This document shows, piece after piece, positions 51,967 through 60,324 of a stretch of 64,000 bases of DNA. The notes below the pieces were generated by a model. That model did not search any database. It saw only the letters and a list, made by a program, of their open reading frames with translations, and was not told the DNA's origin. Numbering within the stretch: position 1 is the stretch's first letter; each line of letters starts with the position of its first letter. The stretch is from an uncultured Pseudomonadota bacterium (GTDB lineage Bacteria > Myxococcota_A > UBA9160 > PR03): positions 1-64,000 of the forward strand of contig CAADGG010000073.1 of assembly GCA_900696485.1 (NCBI GenBank). The letters are read 5' to 3'. The position numbers and the translations under genes were made by a program.

Positions 51967-54378
51967 TCAGCGCAGCACGACCTCGGTGACCCCTTCGCCG
52001 CCGGCTTCCGGCGCCGCCGGTCCGAAGCGGGCGACGTACGGCGAGCCCTCGAGCTGGCGCCGGATCGCATCCCGCAGCGCGCCGGTGCCGATGCCGTGGA
52101 CGATGCCGAGCTGGGCGCGACTCGTCAGCGCGGCGCGATCGAGCACACGCGTGAGTTCGGCCAGGGCTTCGTCGACACGCAGCCCGCGCAGGTCGCAGCG
52201 CTCGCTGCCACCGCGCGCCGGCGCGTCTTCGGGCCGGACGCCGGCCGCGTCGACGGCGACGCGCGGCGCGCCGCCGCGCAGTCCTCCGGTGTCAGCCGTC
52301 CCGGCGGGCGGGCTGCCGACGCGTTCGCGCGGCAGCGACACGCGCGCGCTGCCGAGCTGTACGGCGACCCGTCCGCGCCGGTCGGGCAGGGCGGCCAACA
52401 CGCCGACGCCGCCGCCGGCGACGGCGACGCGATCTCCGGGCCGGGCGCGCTGCCAATCGACCGGGGTGAGGATCGCCTCCTCCGGCGTCGCGGCCGGGGC
52501 GACCGCCGCCGTCTGCGCGTCCTGCTGGGTTCGACTCGCGATCTCGAGCAGCTCGCGGCGAGCGCGTTCGGCCTCGCGGGCGCTCGGCGCGCGCTGCAAC
52601 TCCCGGATCACGCCGGCCACGTCGTCGTGCGCGCGCCGGAACGATCGCTCGAGGTCGCGTCGCATGGCGGTATGGATCTGGTCGCGGCGGGTCTGGAGCT
52701 GCTCGAGACGAGCGCGCAGCTCAGCGCGTTGGGTTTCGGTCTCGGCTCGCAGTTGCGACAGCGTCCGCTGCTCCTCCTCGAGCCGCACCCGGCTCGTGTT
52801 CAGCTCCGCGAGCGTGCGCTCGAGTCGCCGATCGGTGCGGTCCAGCAGTTCGCCCGCCCGCTCCAGCACGTCGCGGCGCAATCCCATGCGCGCCGCGACG
52901 GCGGTGGCGGACGATACGCCTGGCACGCCGACGCGCAGCCGGTAGGTGGGGGCGAGCGTCTCGGGATCGAAGTCGAAGCTGGCGTTCTCGAAGCGCGCGT
53001 CGACCTGCGCCATCTCCTTCAGCAGCCCGTAGTGGGTCGTTGCGATCACGCGCGCACCGGCGCTCGCGAGCGCCTCGAGGACGGCCTGCGCCAGCGCCGC
53101 ACCTTCGCCCGGATCGGTGCCGTCGCCGATCTCGTCGAGCACCACGAGCGTGCGGGAATCCGCCGTGTCGACGATCCGGGCCAGGTGGGCCAGATGCGCG
53201 GAGAACGTCGAGAGGTTCTCGCGCAGGCTCTGGGAGTCGCCGATGTCGGCGAGCAGCCGGTCGGTCCAATCGACGCGCGCACCGGACGCCGCCGCCACGT
53301 GCAGGCCGGCGCGCGCGCACAACACAGCCAGCGCGACGGCCTTCATCGCGACGGTCTTGCCGCCGGCGTTCGGACCCGACAGGATCAGCACGCGGATGTC
53401 GTCGCCGAGCCGCAGATCGTTGGGGACCGCCTGGGCCGGCGCGAGTAGCGGATGGCGCAGTTGGGGGAGGACGAAGACGCCCTCGTCACGGACCTCCGGC
53501 TCGACGCCGCGCCACTGCTCGGATAGCGCACCGCGGGCGAAGGCGAGGTCGATCTCCTCGAGTGCGACGAGACTCGCGGACAGCGCCGGGCTCTCGCGGC
53601 CCACGTCGTCGGCGAGCGCCCGCAACACGCGCGCCGTCTCGCGCTCGATGCGCAGCTCCGCCTCGCGCAGCCGGTTGTTCGCATCGACGACCGTCTGGGG
53701 TTCGATGAACAGCGTCGAGCCGGAGGCCGACGCGTCGTGCACGATGCCGCGAATGCGCCCCGACGCATCCGCCCGCACCGGCAGCACGTAGCGATCGTGA
53801 CGGACGGTCACGAAGCGATCCGAGAGGTACGGCTGGATGGAGGGATCGCTCAGCGCCGCATCGAGCCGGTGCTGGATCTCGCTCGCGAGGCGCCGGGCCT
53901 CCGCGCGCGCGGCGGCGAGCACGGGAGAGGCGGCATCGCGCACGTGGCCTTCGGAGTCGAGCGCCGAGCGGATCGCGTCGGCGAGCGGCTGGTGCGTTCC
54001 GAAGCGGCCGGCGAGCGCGGCGAGGCGCGGGGCGATGTCCCGCTGCGCCTCCAGGAACTGCGCCGTCGCCGTGATCGCTTCGCTCGTCGCGGCGATGTCG
54101 AGCAGTTCGCCGGCCGCGATCGCGCCGCCGCGTTCGGCTCGCTGCAGCGCGGCGTCGATCTCGGCGACACCGCCGAGCGGCGGGGCGGCGTGCGCCGCCA
54201 GCACGCGCGCCTCGCTGGTCTCGGCCAGTCGTTCGCGCGCGGCTTCGCGGGTGCTGGCGAACAGCCCCGTCCCGTCTTCGCAACGCCGCCGGGCGGCCGC
54301 CGTCCGGACCTGCGCGCGCAAGCGCTCGACGACGAGCGGCCATTCGAGCACGTCGAGGGTCTGGCGGGAGGCATGCAC
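51967..54378 (-). CDS. mutS2: Endonuclease MutS2
   Basis: An 803-residue MutS2 protein. It has a core/clamp region (about 1-320), the ATPase domain with P-loop ILSGPNAGGKTVAMKAVAL and Walker B TLVVLDEIGDGTDPGEGAAL, a long coiled coil (about 520-640), and a C-terminal Smr nuclease domain (CDLRGLRVDEALAELTRVLD, then GIVHGIGTGALRDAIR). MutS2 acts against recombination intermediates or collided ribosomes, depending on species. The start is GTG 54378 (MHASRQTLDVLEW), which matches the family N-terminus. Its first 529 bases overlap the run-on frame of the gluQ gene. Confidence 0.95.
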   Translation of the reverse strand: MHASRQTLDVLEWPLVVERLRAQVRTAAARRRCEDGTGLFASTREAARERLAETSEARVLAAHAAPPLGGVAEIDAALQRAERGGAIAAGELLDIAATSEAITATAQFLEAQRDIAPRLAALAGRFGTHQPLADAIRSALDSEGHVRDAASPVLAAARAEARRLASEIQHRLDAALSDPSIQPYLSDRFVTVRHDRYVLPVRADASGRIRGIVHDASASGSTLFIEPQTVVDANNRLREAELRIERETARVLRALADDVGRESPALSASLVALEEIDLAFARGALSEQWRGVEPEVRDEGVFVLPQLRHPLLAPAQAVPNDLRLGDDIRVLILSGPNAGGKTVAMKAVALAVLCARAGLHVAAASGARVDWTDRLLADIGDSQSLRENLSTFSAHLAHLARIVDTADSRTLVVLDEIGDGTDPGEGAALAQAVLEALASAGARVIATTHYGLLKEMAQVDARFENASFDFDPETLAPTYRLRVGVPGVSSATAVAARMGLRRDVLERAGELLDRTDRRLERTLAELNTSRVRLEEEQRTLSQLRAETETQRAELRARLEQLQTRRDQIHTAMRRDLERSFRRAHDDVAGVIRELQRAPSAREAERARRELLEIASRTQQDAQTAAVAPAATPEEAILTPVDWQRARPGDRVAVAGGGVGVLAALPDRRGRVAVQLGSARVSLPRERVGSPPAGTADTGGLRGGAPRVAVDAAGVRPEDAPARGGSERCDLRGLRVDEALAELTRVLDRAALTSRAQLGIVHGIGTGALRDAIRRQLEGSPYVARFGPAAPEAGGEGVTEVVLR

Positions 54379-55433
54379 GGCGATGGGGTCTCGACTGGCC
54401 CGCCGTACCGGACGGGGGCCCCGCAAGGTAGCAGCCGGCGGGCCCGGGGGCGCCGTCTGCCGAACAACCGCGCGAGTTCGTCCGCCGCGAGCGGATCGCG
54501 CGATGTCCACAGGCCGAGGCGCCGTGCGGCTTCGCCGAGCAGCTGCGGCGCGCTCCAACCCGCCGCGCGCAGCGCATGCAGCCCGGTGTCGCCATCCGCC
54601 TTGCTGAGCTTCTGCGCGGCGGACTTCATCAGCAGCCCGTGATGCGCGAAGACGGCGGGCTCGGGACGGCCGAGCCAGCGCGCGAGCCGGATCTGACGCC
54701 CGGTCGACGGCAGCAGATCGAGCCCGCGGATCACCAGCGCGATGTCCTGTTCGAGATCGTCGACCGCCACGGCGAACTGGTAGCTCCAGTTGCCGCGCCG
54801 GTCGCGGATCAGCGGATCGCCGCATTGCTCCCACGGCACCTGCGTCTGGCAGCCCAGCAGAGCGTCGGTGAAGGATTCCGCACCGGGGGGCATCCGAAGC
54901 CGCCAGCCGACGCCGTCGCTGAGCGCGAGGCCGCGGTCCCGGCAATGACCCGCGTAGCGGAGTTCGCCGGCGGGAGACCTCGCGAGCTCGGATCCCGCCG
55001 CCGCGGCGACGTCTCGGCGCGAGCAGTCGCAGCCGAACAGCAGGCCTCGCTCCGCCAGCTTGGCGGCCGCCGCGCGATAGGCGGCGTCGCGGTCGGACTG
55101 GCGTCCCGCGCACGGCCCCTCGCGATACTGCGCGGCCGGGAAGACGTCCGCCTCGAAGCCGAGCCAGTCGAGATCCTCGAGCAGCGCCTGCTCGTAGCGC
55201 GGCTGGCAACGCTGGCGATCGTGGTCCTCGATGCGCAGCAGCACGCGCGCCTCGAGCGTCTGCGCGAGGCCCCACACGTAGACGGCGTTGGCGACGTGCC
55301 CGAGGTGCAGGAAGCCGGTGGGGGCCGGCGCGAAGCGCGTCCGTGGCGCCGCCGGCAGCCGCTTGCGCAGCGCGGCCAGATCCGGTCGCCGCCGCCCGGC
55401 CGGATTCGCCGCCGCCTCGGGCGTCGCGCTCAG
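53850..55433 (-). CDS. gluQ: Glutamyl-Q tRNA(Asp) synthetase, CTG start, run-on 3' end
   Basis: A truncated glutamyl-tRNA synthetase paralogue of the GluQ type, which glutamylates queuosine in tRNA-Asp. ATP motifs are FLHLGH (residues 41-46) and SAAQKLSKAD. Zinc-type residues are FGCDC and YAGHC. The HLGH motif lies upstream of the first GTG (55277), and there is no ATG, GTG or TTG before it, so translation must begin at a near-cognate codon; CTG 55433 overlaps the stop of the gcdH gene as CTGA. The domain ends near residue 330 (LAADELARLFG), but no stop occurs until 53850, adding about 200 Arg/Ser/Pro-rich residues out of frame with mutS2. A lost stop codon or an indel could explain this. 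Confidence 0.75.
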   Translation of the reverse strand: MSATPEAAANPAGRRRPDLAALRKRLPAAPRTRFAPAPTGFLHLGHVANAVYVWGLAQTLEARVLLRIEDHDRQRCQPRYEQALLEDLDWLGFEADVFPAAQYREGPCAGRQSDRDAAYRAAAAKLAERGLLFGCDCSRRDVAAAAGSELARSPAGELRYAGHCRDRGLALSDGVGWRLRMPPGAESFTDALLGCQTQVPWEQCGDPLIRDRRGNWSYQFAVAVDDLEQDIALVIRGLDLLPSTGRQIRLARWLGRPEPAVFAHHGLLMKSAAQKLSKADGDTGLHALRAAGWSAPQLLGEAARRLGLWTSRDPLAADELARLFGRRRPRARRLLPCGAPVRYGGPVETPSPCMPPARPSTCSNGRSSSSACARRSGRRPPGGVAKTGRGCSPAPAKPRANDWPRPARRACWRRTPPRRSAVSPRSTPRCSEPNAAARSRPANCSTSPRRAKRSRRRRSSWRRSGTSPRASPRSPAASERTSRSPTRSARRSTPKATCAMPPLPCSPPRARRPGASRARSSTGSMRR

Positions 55434-56596
55434 ATCGCGCGCATCCCGGTCGCGTGCTCGCCGAGGATCAGCATGTGCACGTCGTGGGTGCCCTCGTAGG
55501 TGCGGACGGTCTCGAGATTCATCATGTGGCGCATCGCGCAGTAGTCATCGACGATGCCGTTGGCGCCGAGCAGATCGCGCGCCTCACGAGCGATCTGCAG
55601 CGCGATGTCGACGTTGTTGCGCTTGCCCATCGACACCATCACGTGCTCGAGCTGCCCGGCGTCCTTGAGCCGGCCGAGTCGCCACGCGAGCAACTGCCCC
55701 TTGGTGATCTCCGTCAGCATGAACACGAGCTTCTGCTGCGTGAGCTGCTTCGAGGCCAGCGGGCCGCCGTCGACGATGCGCTCCTGCGTGTAGCGAAGGG
55801 CCTCGTCGTAGCAGGCCAGCGCCGCGCCGAGGGCGCCCCACGCGATGCCGTAGCGAGCCTGGGTCAGGCACGAGAGGGGGCCTTTGAGGCCCCGGACGCC
55901 CGGCAGCAGGTTCTCCTCCGGGACCTCCACGTCCTGCAGGAACAGCTCCGACGTCACCGACGCGCGCAGCGAGAACTTGCCCTTGATGTCGCGTGTCTCG
56001 AAGCCGGGGCGCCCGCGTTCGACGAGGAAGCCGCGCACGCCCTCGTCGCTCTGCGCCCAGACCACGGCGACGTCGGCGAGGGATCCGTTGGTGATCCAGC
56101 GCTTGGTGCCGTTCAGCAGCCACGCGCTGCCGCGCCGGACCGCACGCGTGCGCATCCCGGACACGTGGCTGCCGAAATCCGGCTCGGTGAGGCCGAAGCA
56201 GCCGATCGCCCGGCCAGCCGCCAGCTCCGGCAGCCAGCGCTGCTTCTGGGCATCCGACCCGTAGGCATGGATCGGATACATGACGAGCCCGCCCTGGACG
56301 GACGCGAACGAGCGCAGCCCGGAGTCGCCGCGCTCGAGCTCCTGCATCACGAGCCCGTAGGCGACGCTGTTCATGCCGGCGCAGCCGTAGCCCTGCAGAT
56401 TCGCGCCGAACAGCCCGAGCTCCGCCATCTGCGGGACCAGCGCCATCGGGAACGAGCCGTCCTGGCGGATGTGTTCCTGGATGCGCGGCAGGAACTCCTT
56501 GTCGACGAAGTGACGCACGCTTGCGCGTGCCAGCAACTCCTCCTCCGAGAGCAGGTCGTCGAGGCGCAGGAAATCGACGCCCTGGAAATCAGCCAC
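55430..56596 (-). CDS. gcdH: Glutaryl-CoA dehydrogenase-type acyl-CoA dehydrogenase
   Basis: A 388-residue flavoenzyme with all acyl-CoA dehydrogenase landmarks: GLTEPDFGSHVSGMRT, KRWITNGSLADVAVVWAQ, and the catalytic base Glu in TYEGTHDVHMLILGE. The start region (LDDLLSEEELLARASVRHFV), SVQGGLVMYPI and NLQGYGCAGMNSVAYGL are close to glutaryl-CoA dehydrogenase, which oxidises and decarboxylates glutaryl-CoA to crotonyl-CoA in lysine and aromatic degradation. No partner genes of that pathway are adjacent. It sits downstream of a terminator-like hairpin and is coupled at its stop to gluQ, an unusual pairing of metabolism and tRNA modification. Confidence 0.9.
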   Translation of the reverse strand: MADFQGVDFLRLDDLLSEEELLARASVRHFVDKEFLPRIQEHIRQDGSFPMALVPQMAELGLFGANLQGYGCAGMNSVAYGLVMQELERGDSGLRSFASVQGGLVMYPIHAYGSDAQKQRWLPELAAGRAIGCFGLTEPDFGSHVSGMRTRAVRRGSAWLLNGTKRWITNGSLADVAVVWAQSDEGVRGFLVERGRPGFETRDIKGKFSLRASVTSELFLQDVEVPEENLLPGVRGLKGPLSCLTQARYGIAWGALGAALACYDEALRYTQERIVDGGPLASKQLTQQKLVFMLTEITKGQLLAWRLGRLKDAGQLEHVMVSMGKRNNVDIALQIAREARDLLGANGIVDDYCAMRHMMNLETVRTYEGTHDVHMLILGEHATGMRAI

Positions 56597-56657
56597 GGCA
56601 GTCCTCCGAGCAGCGGATCCATGGGGGATCCGAGCGCACCGAGTTCAGCATAGACGA

Positions 56658-56689
56658 AGGGCGCGGTCACTCCTCCGCGACCGCGCCCT
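56658..56689 (-). terminator. 11-bp hairpin after the phasin-like gene
   Basis: Arms agggcgcggtc (56658-56668) and gaccgcgccct (56679-56689) pair perfectly over a 10-base loop, 24 bases beyond the phasin-like stop. On the minus strand the stem is followed by TCGTCTATG. It lies before the gcdH start and separates the two genes. Confidence 0.6.
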
Positions 56690-56713
56690 CGTCCACGCTC
56701 GAAGCGGGAGCCG

Positions 56714-57154
56714 TCAGGCGGCCTTCGTGGACGAGGCCTCCTGCGTCTTCTCGAGTTCGCGCAGCTTGCGGTCGATCGCACGCAGCTTGCGGTCGATCCG
56801 CTCGATCTCGTTCCGGGTCGCGAGCGGGAGCGCGTCGAAGAACGTCGCGACGCCGGACTCGAATCGGCTCTGAGCCTCGGCCCGCAGCGAGCCGGCCCGC
56901 TTCTGGGCCTGCTTCACGAGCGGCTGGCGCGTGATTTCCTTCTGGACCCGCGTGATCTGCTTCTGCGCCTGCTTGCCGAGCGCCTTCCGGCGCGCGGTCA
57001 GCTCCTTCTCGATCCGCCGGCGCCGGGTCGCCACCTGGCGCTGGAGCTTGCGGAACTCGCGGTCTGCGCGGTGGACGGCAGAGCGGATCTGGTCCACCCC
57101 CTCCTCGAGATTGGCCTGGAGGCTGGATCGGCCTCGTTGGGTCTGTTGAGCCAT
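56714..57154 (-). CDS. Phasin-like coiled-coil protein
   Basis: A 146-residue all-helical protein with no Cys and strong Lys/Arg/Glu/Gln content. It is predicted coiled coil from about residue 14 to 90 (VDQIRSAVHRADREFRKLQR, KALGKQAQKQITRVQKEI) and again near 110-140. The low-complexity, amphipathic design is like phasins that coat polyhydroxyalkanoate granules or like apolipoprotein-type stress proteins. No PHA gene is in the window. The ATG at 57154 has AAGGAG nine bases upstream. It has its own promoter-like site at 57189-57216 and a terminator at 56658-56689, so it is a single-gene unit, probably highly expressed. Confidence 0.6.
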   Translation of the reverse strand: MAQQTQRGRSSLQANLEEGVDQIRSAVHRADREFRKLQRQVATRRRRIEKELTARRKALGKQAQKQITRVQKEITRQPLVKQAQKRAGSLRAEAQSRFESGVATFFDALPLATRNEIERIDRKLRAIDRKLRELEKTQEASSTKAA

Positions 57155-57188
57155 GACGGTTTCTCCTTGGTCGTCTGGAAACCGCCGG

Positions 57189-57216
57189 AACATAACACGG
57201 TGCGTCAGTGCGTCAA
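57189..57216 (-). promoter_or_regulatory. Sigma70-like promoter for the phasin-like gene
   Basis: On the minus strand TTGACG (57216-57211) and TATGTT (57194-57189) are 16 bases apart, and a strong Shine-Dalgarno follows before the ATG at 57154. A tandem 8-mer gtgcgtca at 57200-57215 overlaps the -35 and spacer, and could be a regulator site. Confidence 0.6.
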
Positions 57217-57348
57217 TCCGCGCCGGAGGGACGCATGTCGCCGTGCAGACAGGCCCTTTCTCATCGATCCGGCCACGGATCGATTCCGGGATCAACGCAG
57301 CGCAGCATGCGAACGGAGTCGCGTTCCCTCTCCGGGGTGGAGCCGGGG

Positions 57349-58356
57349 CTACCAGCGGAGGATGGCCGACGCCCACGTGAAGCCCGAACCGAAGGCCGCC
57401 AGCGCGATCAGCTGTCCGGGCTCCAGCCGGCCGGCGCGCGCGCCCTCGTCGAGCAGCATCGGGATCGACGCGGCCGAGCAGTTGCCGAAGCGCTCGATGT
57501 TGCTCGGGCACTTCTCCGGAGGGATCCCCATCGCCTGCGCGACGAACTCGTTGATGCGCAGGTTCGCCTGGTGCAACAGGAACCACGACACGTCGTCTTG
57601 TTTGACGCCGGCGGCGTCGAGCGTCTCGCGCAGCACCTCCGGCATGCGCGTGACGGCGTGCTTGAAGACGAAGCGTCCTTCCATCTGCGGGAAGTGCCGG
57701 CCAGCGGCCACCTGTTCGGCGGTGATCCGCAGCGGGTAGGATCCGGAGCCGGGCGCCTCGATCCACAGCCGCTCGGCATGCTCGCCCTGCGCGTGCATGC
57801 GCACCGCCAGCACGCCCGCGCGATCCTCGGGGTCCGGGTTCGCCTCGACGATCACCGCGCCGGCGCCATCGCCGAACAGTACGCTGACGTTGCGGCCGCG
57901 CGTCGTCAGGTCGAGGCCGGTCGAGTGCACCTCGCAGCCGACCACCAGCACGCGGCGCATCATGCCGGCGCGGATGTACGCGTCCGCCGTTGCCAGCGCA
58001 TACAAGAAGCCGCTGCACTGCGCGCGCAGATCGAAGCACGGGATCTCCGGCACGCCGAGGCGGCGGTGCAGGAAGAACGACGTCCCCGGGAAGTCGTGTT
58101 CCGACGACAGCGTCGCGAGCACGATGCCATCGAGATCGCCGGGTTCGAGACCGGCGGCGTCGAGAGCCCGACGGGAAGCCCGCTCGGCGAGCTCCGACGG
58201 CCGCTCGCCTTCACGGATGTGCCGGCGCTCGGCGATCCCGGAGCGCTGGCGGATCCATTCGTCGCTGGTGTCCATCAGCTTCTCGAGGTCGTGGTTCGTC
58301 ACCACGTGTTCGGGCACACCCATGCCGGTACCGACGATCTTGCTGCGGATGGTCAT
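57349..58356 (-). CDS. fabH: 3-oxoacyl-ACP synthase III (FabH-type)
   Basis: A 335-residue thiolase-fold enzyme. The catalytic triad is complete: C114 (RAQCSGFLYAL), H262 (LLHQANLRI) and N292 (ERFGNCSAASIP). The start (SKIVGTGMGVPEHVVTN) and GFGSGFTWASAIL-type end are FabH-like. It would condense an acyl-CoA primer with malonyl-ACP to start fatty acid synthesis. No other fab genes are adjacent, so it could be a specialised KAS III for another acyl product (for example branched or long-chain primers). The ATG at 58356 gives MTIRSKIVGTG. It follows hflX by 45 bases on the same strand. Confidence 0.88.
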   Translation of the reverse strand: MTIRSKIVGTGMGVPEHVVTNHDLEKLMDTSDEWIRQRSGIAERRHIREGERPSELAERASRRALDAAGLEPGDLDGIVLATLSSEHDFPGTSFFLHRRLGVPEIPCFDLRAQCSGFLYALATADAYIRAGMMRRVLVVGCEVHSTGLDLTTRGRNVSVLFGDGAGAVIVEANPDPEDRAGVLAVRMHAQGEHAERLWIEAPGSGSYPLRITAEQVAAGRHFPQMEGRFVFKHAVTRMPEVLRETLDAAGVKQDDVSWFLLHQANLRINEFVAQAMGIPPEKCPSNIERFGNCSAASIPMLLDEGARAGRLEPGQLIALAAFGSGFTWASAILRW

Positions 58357-58401
58357 CGCATTCCTTCCTCGAGCCGCGTGGACTCTTGAGTCGGTCCGGG
58401 G

Positions 58402-60156
58402 TCAGGCGCCGAGCGCCGCCAGCCGCTGCCGGCCGCGTTCGTCGACGTCCTCGGTCCACAAGCGCTCCTCGACGCGTTCGAGCAGCTCGTGCAAGCCGAG
58501 ACCGCGCAGCGCCGAGATCGCGATCCCGTCGTGGTGCGCGGCGATCTCCTGCCCCTCGCCGGCCGGCAGCCGGTCGATCTGGTTGAAGACCAGCAGCTCG
58601 GGCGTGGCGCCGAGGTCCATCGCCTCGAGGACGCCGCGAACGGCGGTGATGCGCTGCTCGGCATCCGGCGTCGAGGCATCGACGACGTGCAGAAACAGGT
58701 CCGCATCGCGCAGCTCCTCGAGCGTGGCGCCGAACGCGTCCTGCAGATCCGGCGGCAGGTCGCGGAGGAAGCCGACGGTGTCGGTGATGATGACCTCGCG
58801 CTCGCGCGGAAAGCGCAGCCGTCGCGACGTCGGATCGAGCGTCGCGAACAGCTTGTCCTCGATGACGACGTCCGCGTTCGTCAGCGCCCGCAACAGCGTG
58901 CTCTTGCCGGCGTTGGTGTAGCCGACGATCGACAGGACCGGCACGCCGCGCCGGTTGCGCCGGCGGCGCCGGCCTTCGCGTTCGCGTCGCAAGCCGCGCA
59001 GCTCGCGCTCGAGCCGTGCGATGCGATCGCGCACGCGCCGGCGGTCGACTTCGAGACGCTGCTCCCCCGGCCCACGGCCGCCGATCCCGCCGCCCAGTCG
59101 CGACAGCCCGAGATCCTGCTGCGCGAGCCGCGGCAGCCGGTACTTCAACTGCGCGAGCTCCACTTGCAGTTTGCCGTCCCGGCTGCGGGCGTGCTGCGCG
59201 AAGATGTCGAGGATCAGCTGCGTGCGATCGATCACGCGCAGCTCGAGCTTTTCGGCGAGGTTGCGCGCCTGGGCCGGCGAGAGATCACGATCGAAGATCA
59301 CCAGGTCCACGTCGTGGCGGAAGGCCGCGACGCTCAGGTCCTCGAGTCGTCCCGCGCCGATCGCGTAGCGCGGATCCGCCTGCGGCCGCTGCTGCGTGAT
59401 CACGTCGACGACGCTGACGCCGGCGGTCCGCGCGAGTTCGCGCAGTTCGGCGATCGAAGCGTCGGTCTCCGCGCGCGATCGCCCGGCCCCGATGGAAACC
59501 AGCAGGGCCCGGTCTCCGTCCCCGATCCGCTGCGTGCGATCGCTGCGCGACAGCTCCTCCTCGAGCGCGGCGATCCAGTCGCCGAAGTCCAGGTCCAGGC
59601 GTGCCGGCGCGATCGGCGGCAGCCGCTCGATAACGTTGCCGTCGGCCGCCGCCGGGCGCAGGTGGGCGACGTGGGCATCCCCCGGGAGTCCGCTCTCGGC
59701 GACCTCCACGGCCACCATGGCGTCGAGCCGTAGTTTGGCGAGGTCGCTGAGGTCGTCGTGCGTGAGCGTGTCGTCGCCCAACTGGGTGCGGATGCAGCGC
59801 AGGCCGCGCAAGCGGCCGTGGCCGGCGCGCAGACGACCCCAGTCCGGCAGCTCGAGACGGCCGCGCGCGTTGCCGACCATGGCATGGGTCACCGCGCCAC
59901 GGCGGTCCACGAAGACGCCCACCGGCCGCCGGATGTCGCGGCTGATCTCGGTGAGCTCGCGGGCGAACTCCTGTGTCACCAGCCGATCCGAGGGGAGATG
60001 CCGGCGGTAGAGGCGCTCGAGCGCGCGGACCTGGCTGGCCTTGAGGCCTTGGGTGTTGCCGAAGATGCGGATGGGTGCGGCTCTCCGAAGTTCCCGGTCC
60101 GAAGTTCCCGGTCGACCGAGACGCGACCGGAAGGTAACCCAGCGCGGGCGAGGCAT
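58402..60156 (-). CDS. hflX: GTPase HflX
   Basis: A 584-residue GTPase with an N-terminal extension. The body begins RIFGNTQGLKASQVRALERL, a start typical of deltaproteobacterial HflX. The HflX N-terminal domain (PQADPRYAIGAGRLEDL, DLVIFDRDLSPAQARNL), the Gly-rich linker GGGIGGRGPGEQRLE, an Arg-rich helix, and the G domain (G1 GYTNAGKST, DTVGFLRDLP, NQIDRL) follow. HflX splits stalled 70S ribosomes. The ATG at 60156 gives 30 extra residues across a perfect 14-bp tandem repeat, so the true start may be lower, near 60072, where ATC follows GGAGAG. Confidence in the product is high, in the exact start moderate. Confidence 0.92.
   Translation of the reverse strand: MPRPRWVTFRSRLGRPGTSDRELRRAAPIRIFGNTQGLKASQVRALERLYRRHLPSDRLVTQEFARELTEISRDIRRPVGVFVDRRGAVTHAMVGNARGRLELPDWGRLRAGHGRLRGLRCIRTQLGDDTLTHDDLSDLAKLRLDAMVAVEVAESGLPGDAHVAHLRPAAADGNVIERLPPIAPARLDLDFGDWIAALEEELSRSDRTQRIGDGDRALLVSIGAGRSRAETDASIAELRELARTAGVSVVDVITQQRPQADPRYAIGAGRLEDLSVAAFRHDVDLVIFDRDLSPAQARNLAEKLELRVIDRTQLILDIFAQHARSRDGKLQVELAQLKYRLPRLAQQDLGLSRLGGGIGGRGPGEQRLEVDRRRVRDRIARLERELRGLRREREGRRRRRNRRGVPVLSIVGYTNAGKSTLLRALTNADVVIEDKLFATLDPTSRRLRFPREREVIITDTVGFLRDLPPDLQDAFGATLEELRDADLFLHVVDASTPDAEQRITAVRGVLEAMDLGATPELLVFNQIDRLPAGEGQEIAAHHDGIAISALRGLGLHELLERVEERLWTEDVDERGRQRLAALGA
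60085..60112. repeat. Perfect 14-bp tandem duplication near the hflX start
   Basis: ccgaagttcccggt occurs at 60085-60098 and again at 60099-60112. Fourteen is not a multiple of three, so adding or losing one copy changes which upstream start is in frame with HflX. This suggests that the region is leader and not coding. Confidence 0.85.
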
Positions 60157-60226
60157 CTGCCGCCCCGCGGGGACAAGGGTCCAGGCCCGGCGGCGGATTC
60201 CCGGCCGGACCGGGGCCCGATGGGGT

Positions 60227-60232
60227 TATGAT
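60227..60232 (+). promoter_or_regulatory. Possible -10 element for glmU-glmS
   Basis: TATGAT at 60227-60232 is a near-consensus -10 hexamer in the gap before glmU; no good -35 is visible 16-18 bases upstream. Transcription would start near 60239, about 86 bases before the preferred ATG at 60325. Confidence 0.4.
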
Positions 60233-60324
60233 GGCCGGCTGCTTTTGCACCGATGAGGCCCTTACGTGGCACTCACCGGAGCGCGCCGCCGGATGGCGGA
60301 TCACTCACGGGGGACGAAAGATCG

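Noticed and set aside
60253..60324. An upstream in-frame ATG for glmU, adding 24 residues.
   Set aside because: No Shine-Dalgarno site in front; the added residues lie before the conserved pyrophosphorylase start, and ATG 60325 has GGGGGA upstream.
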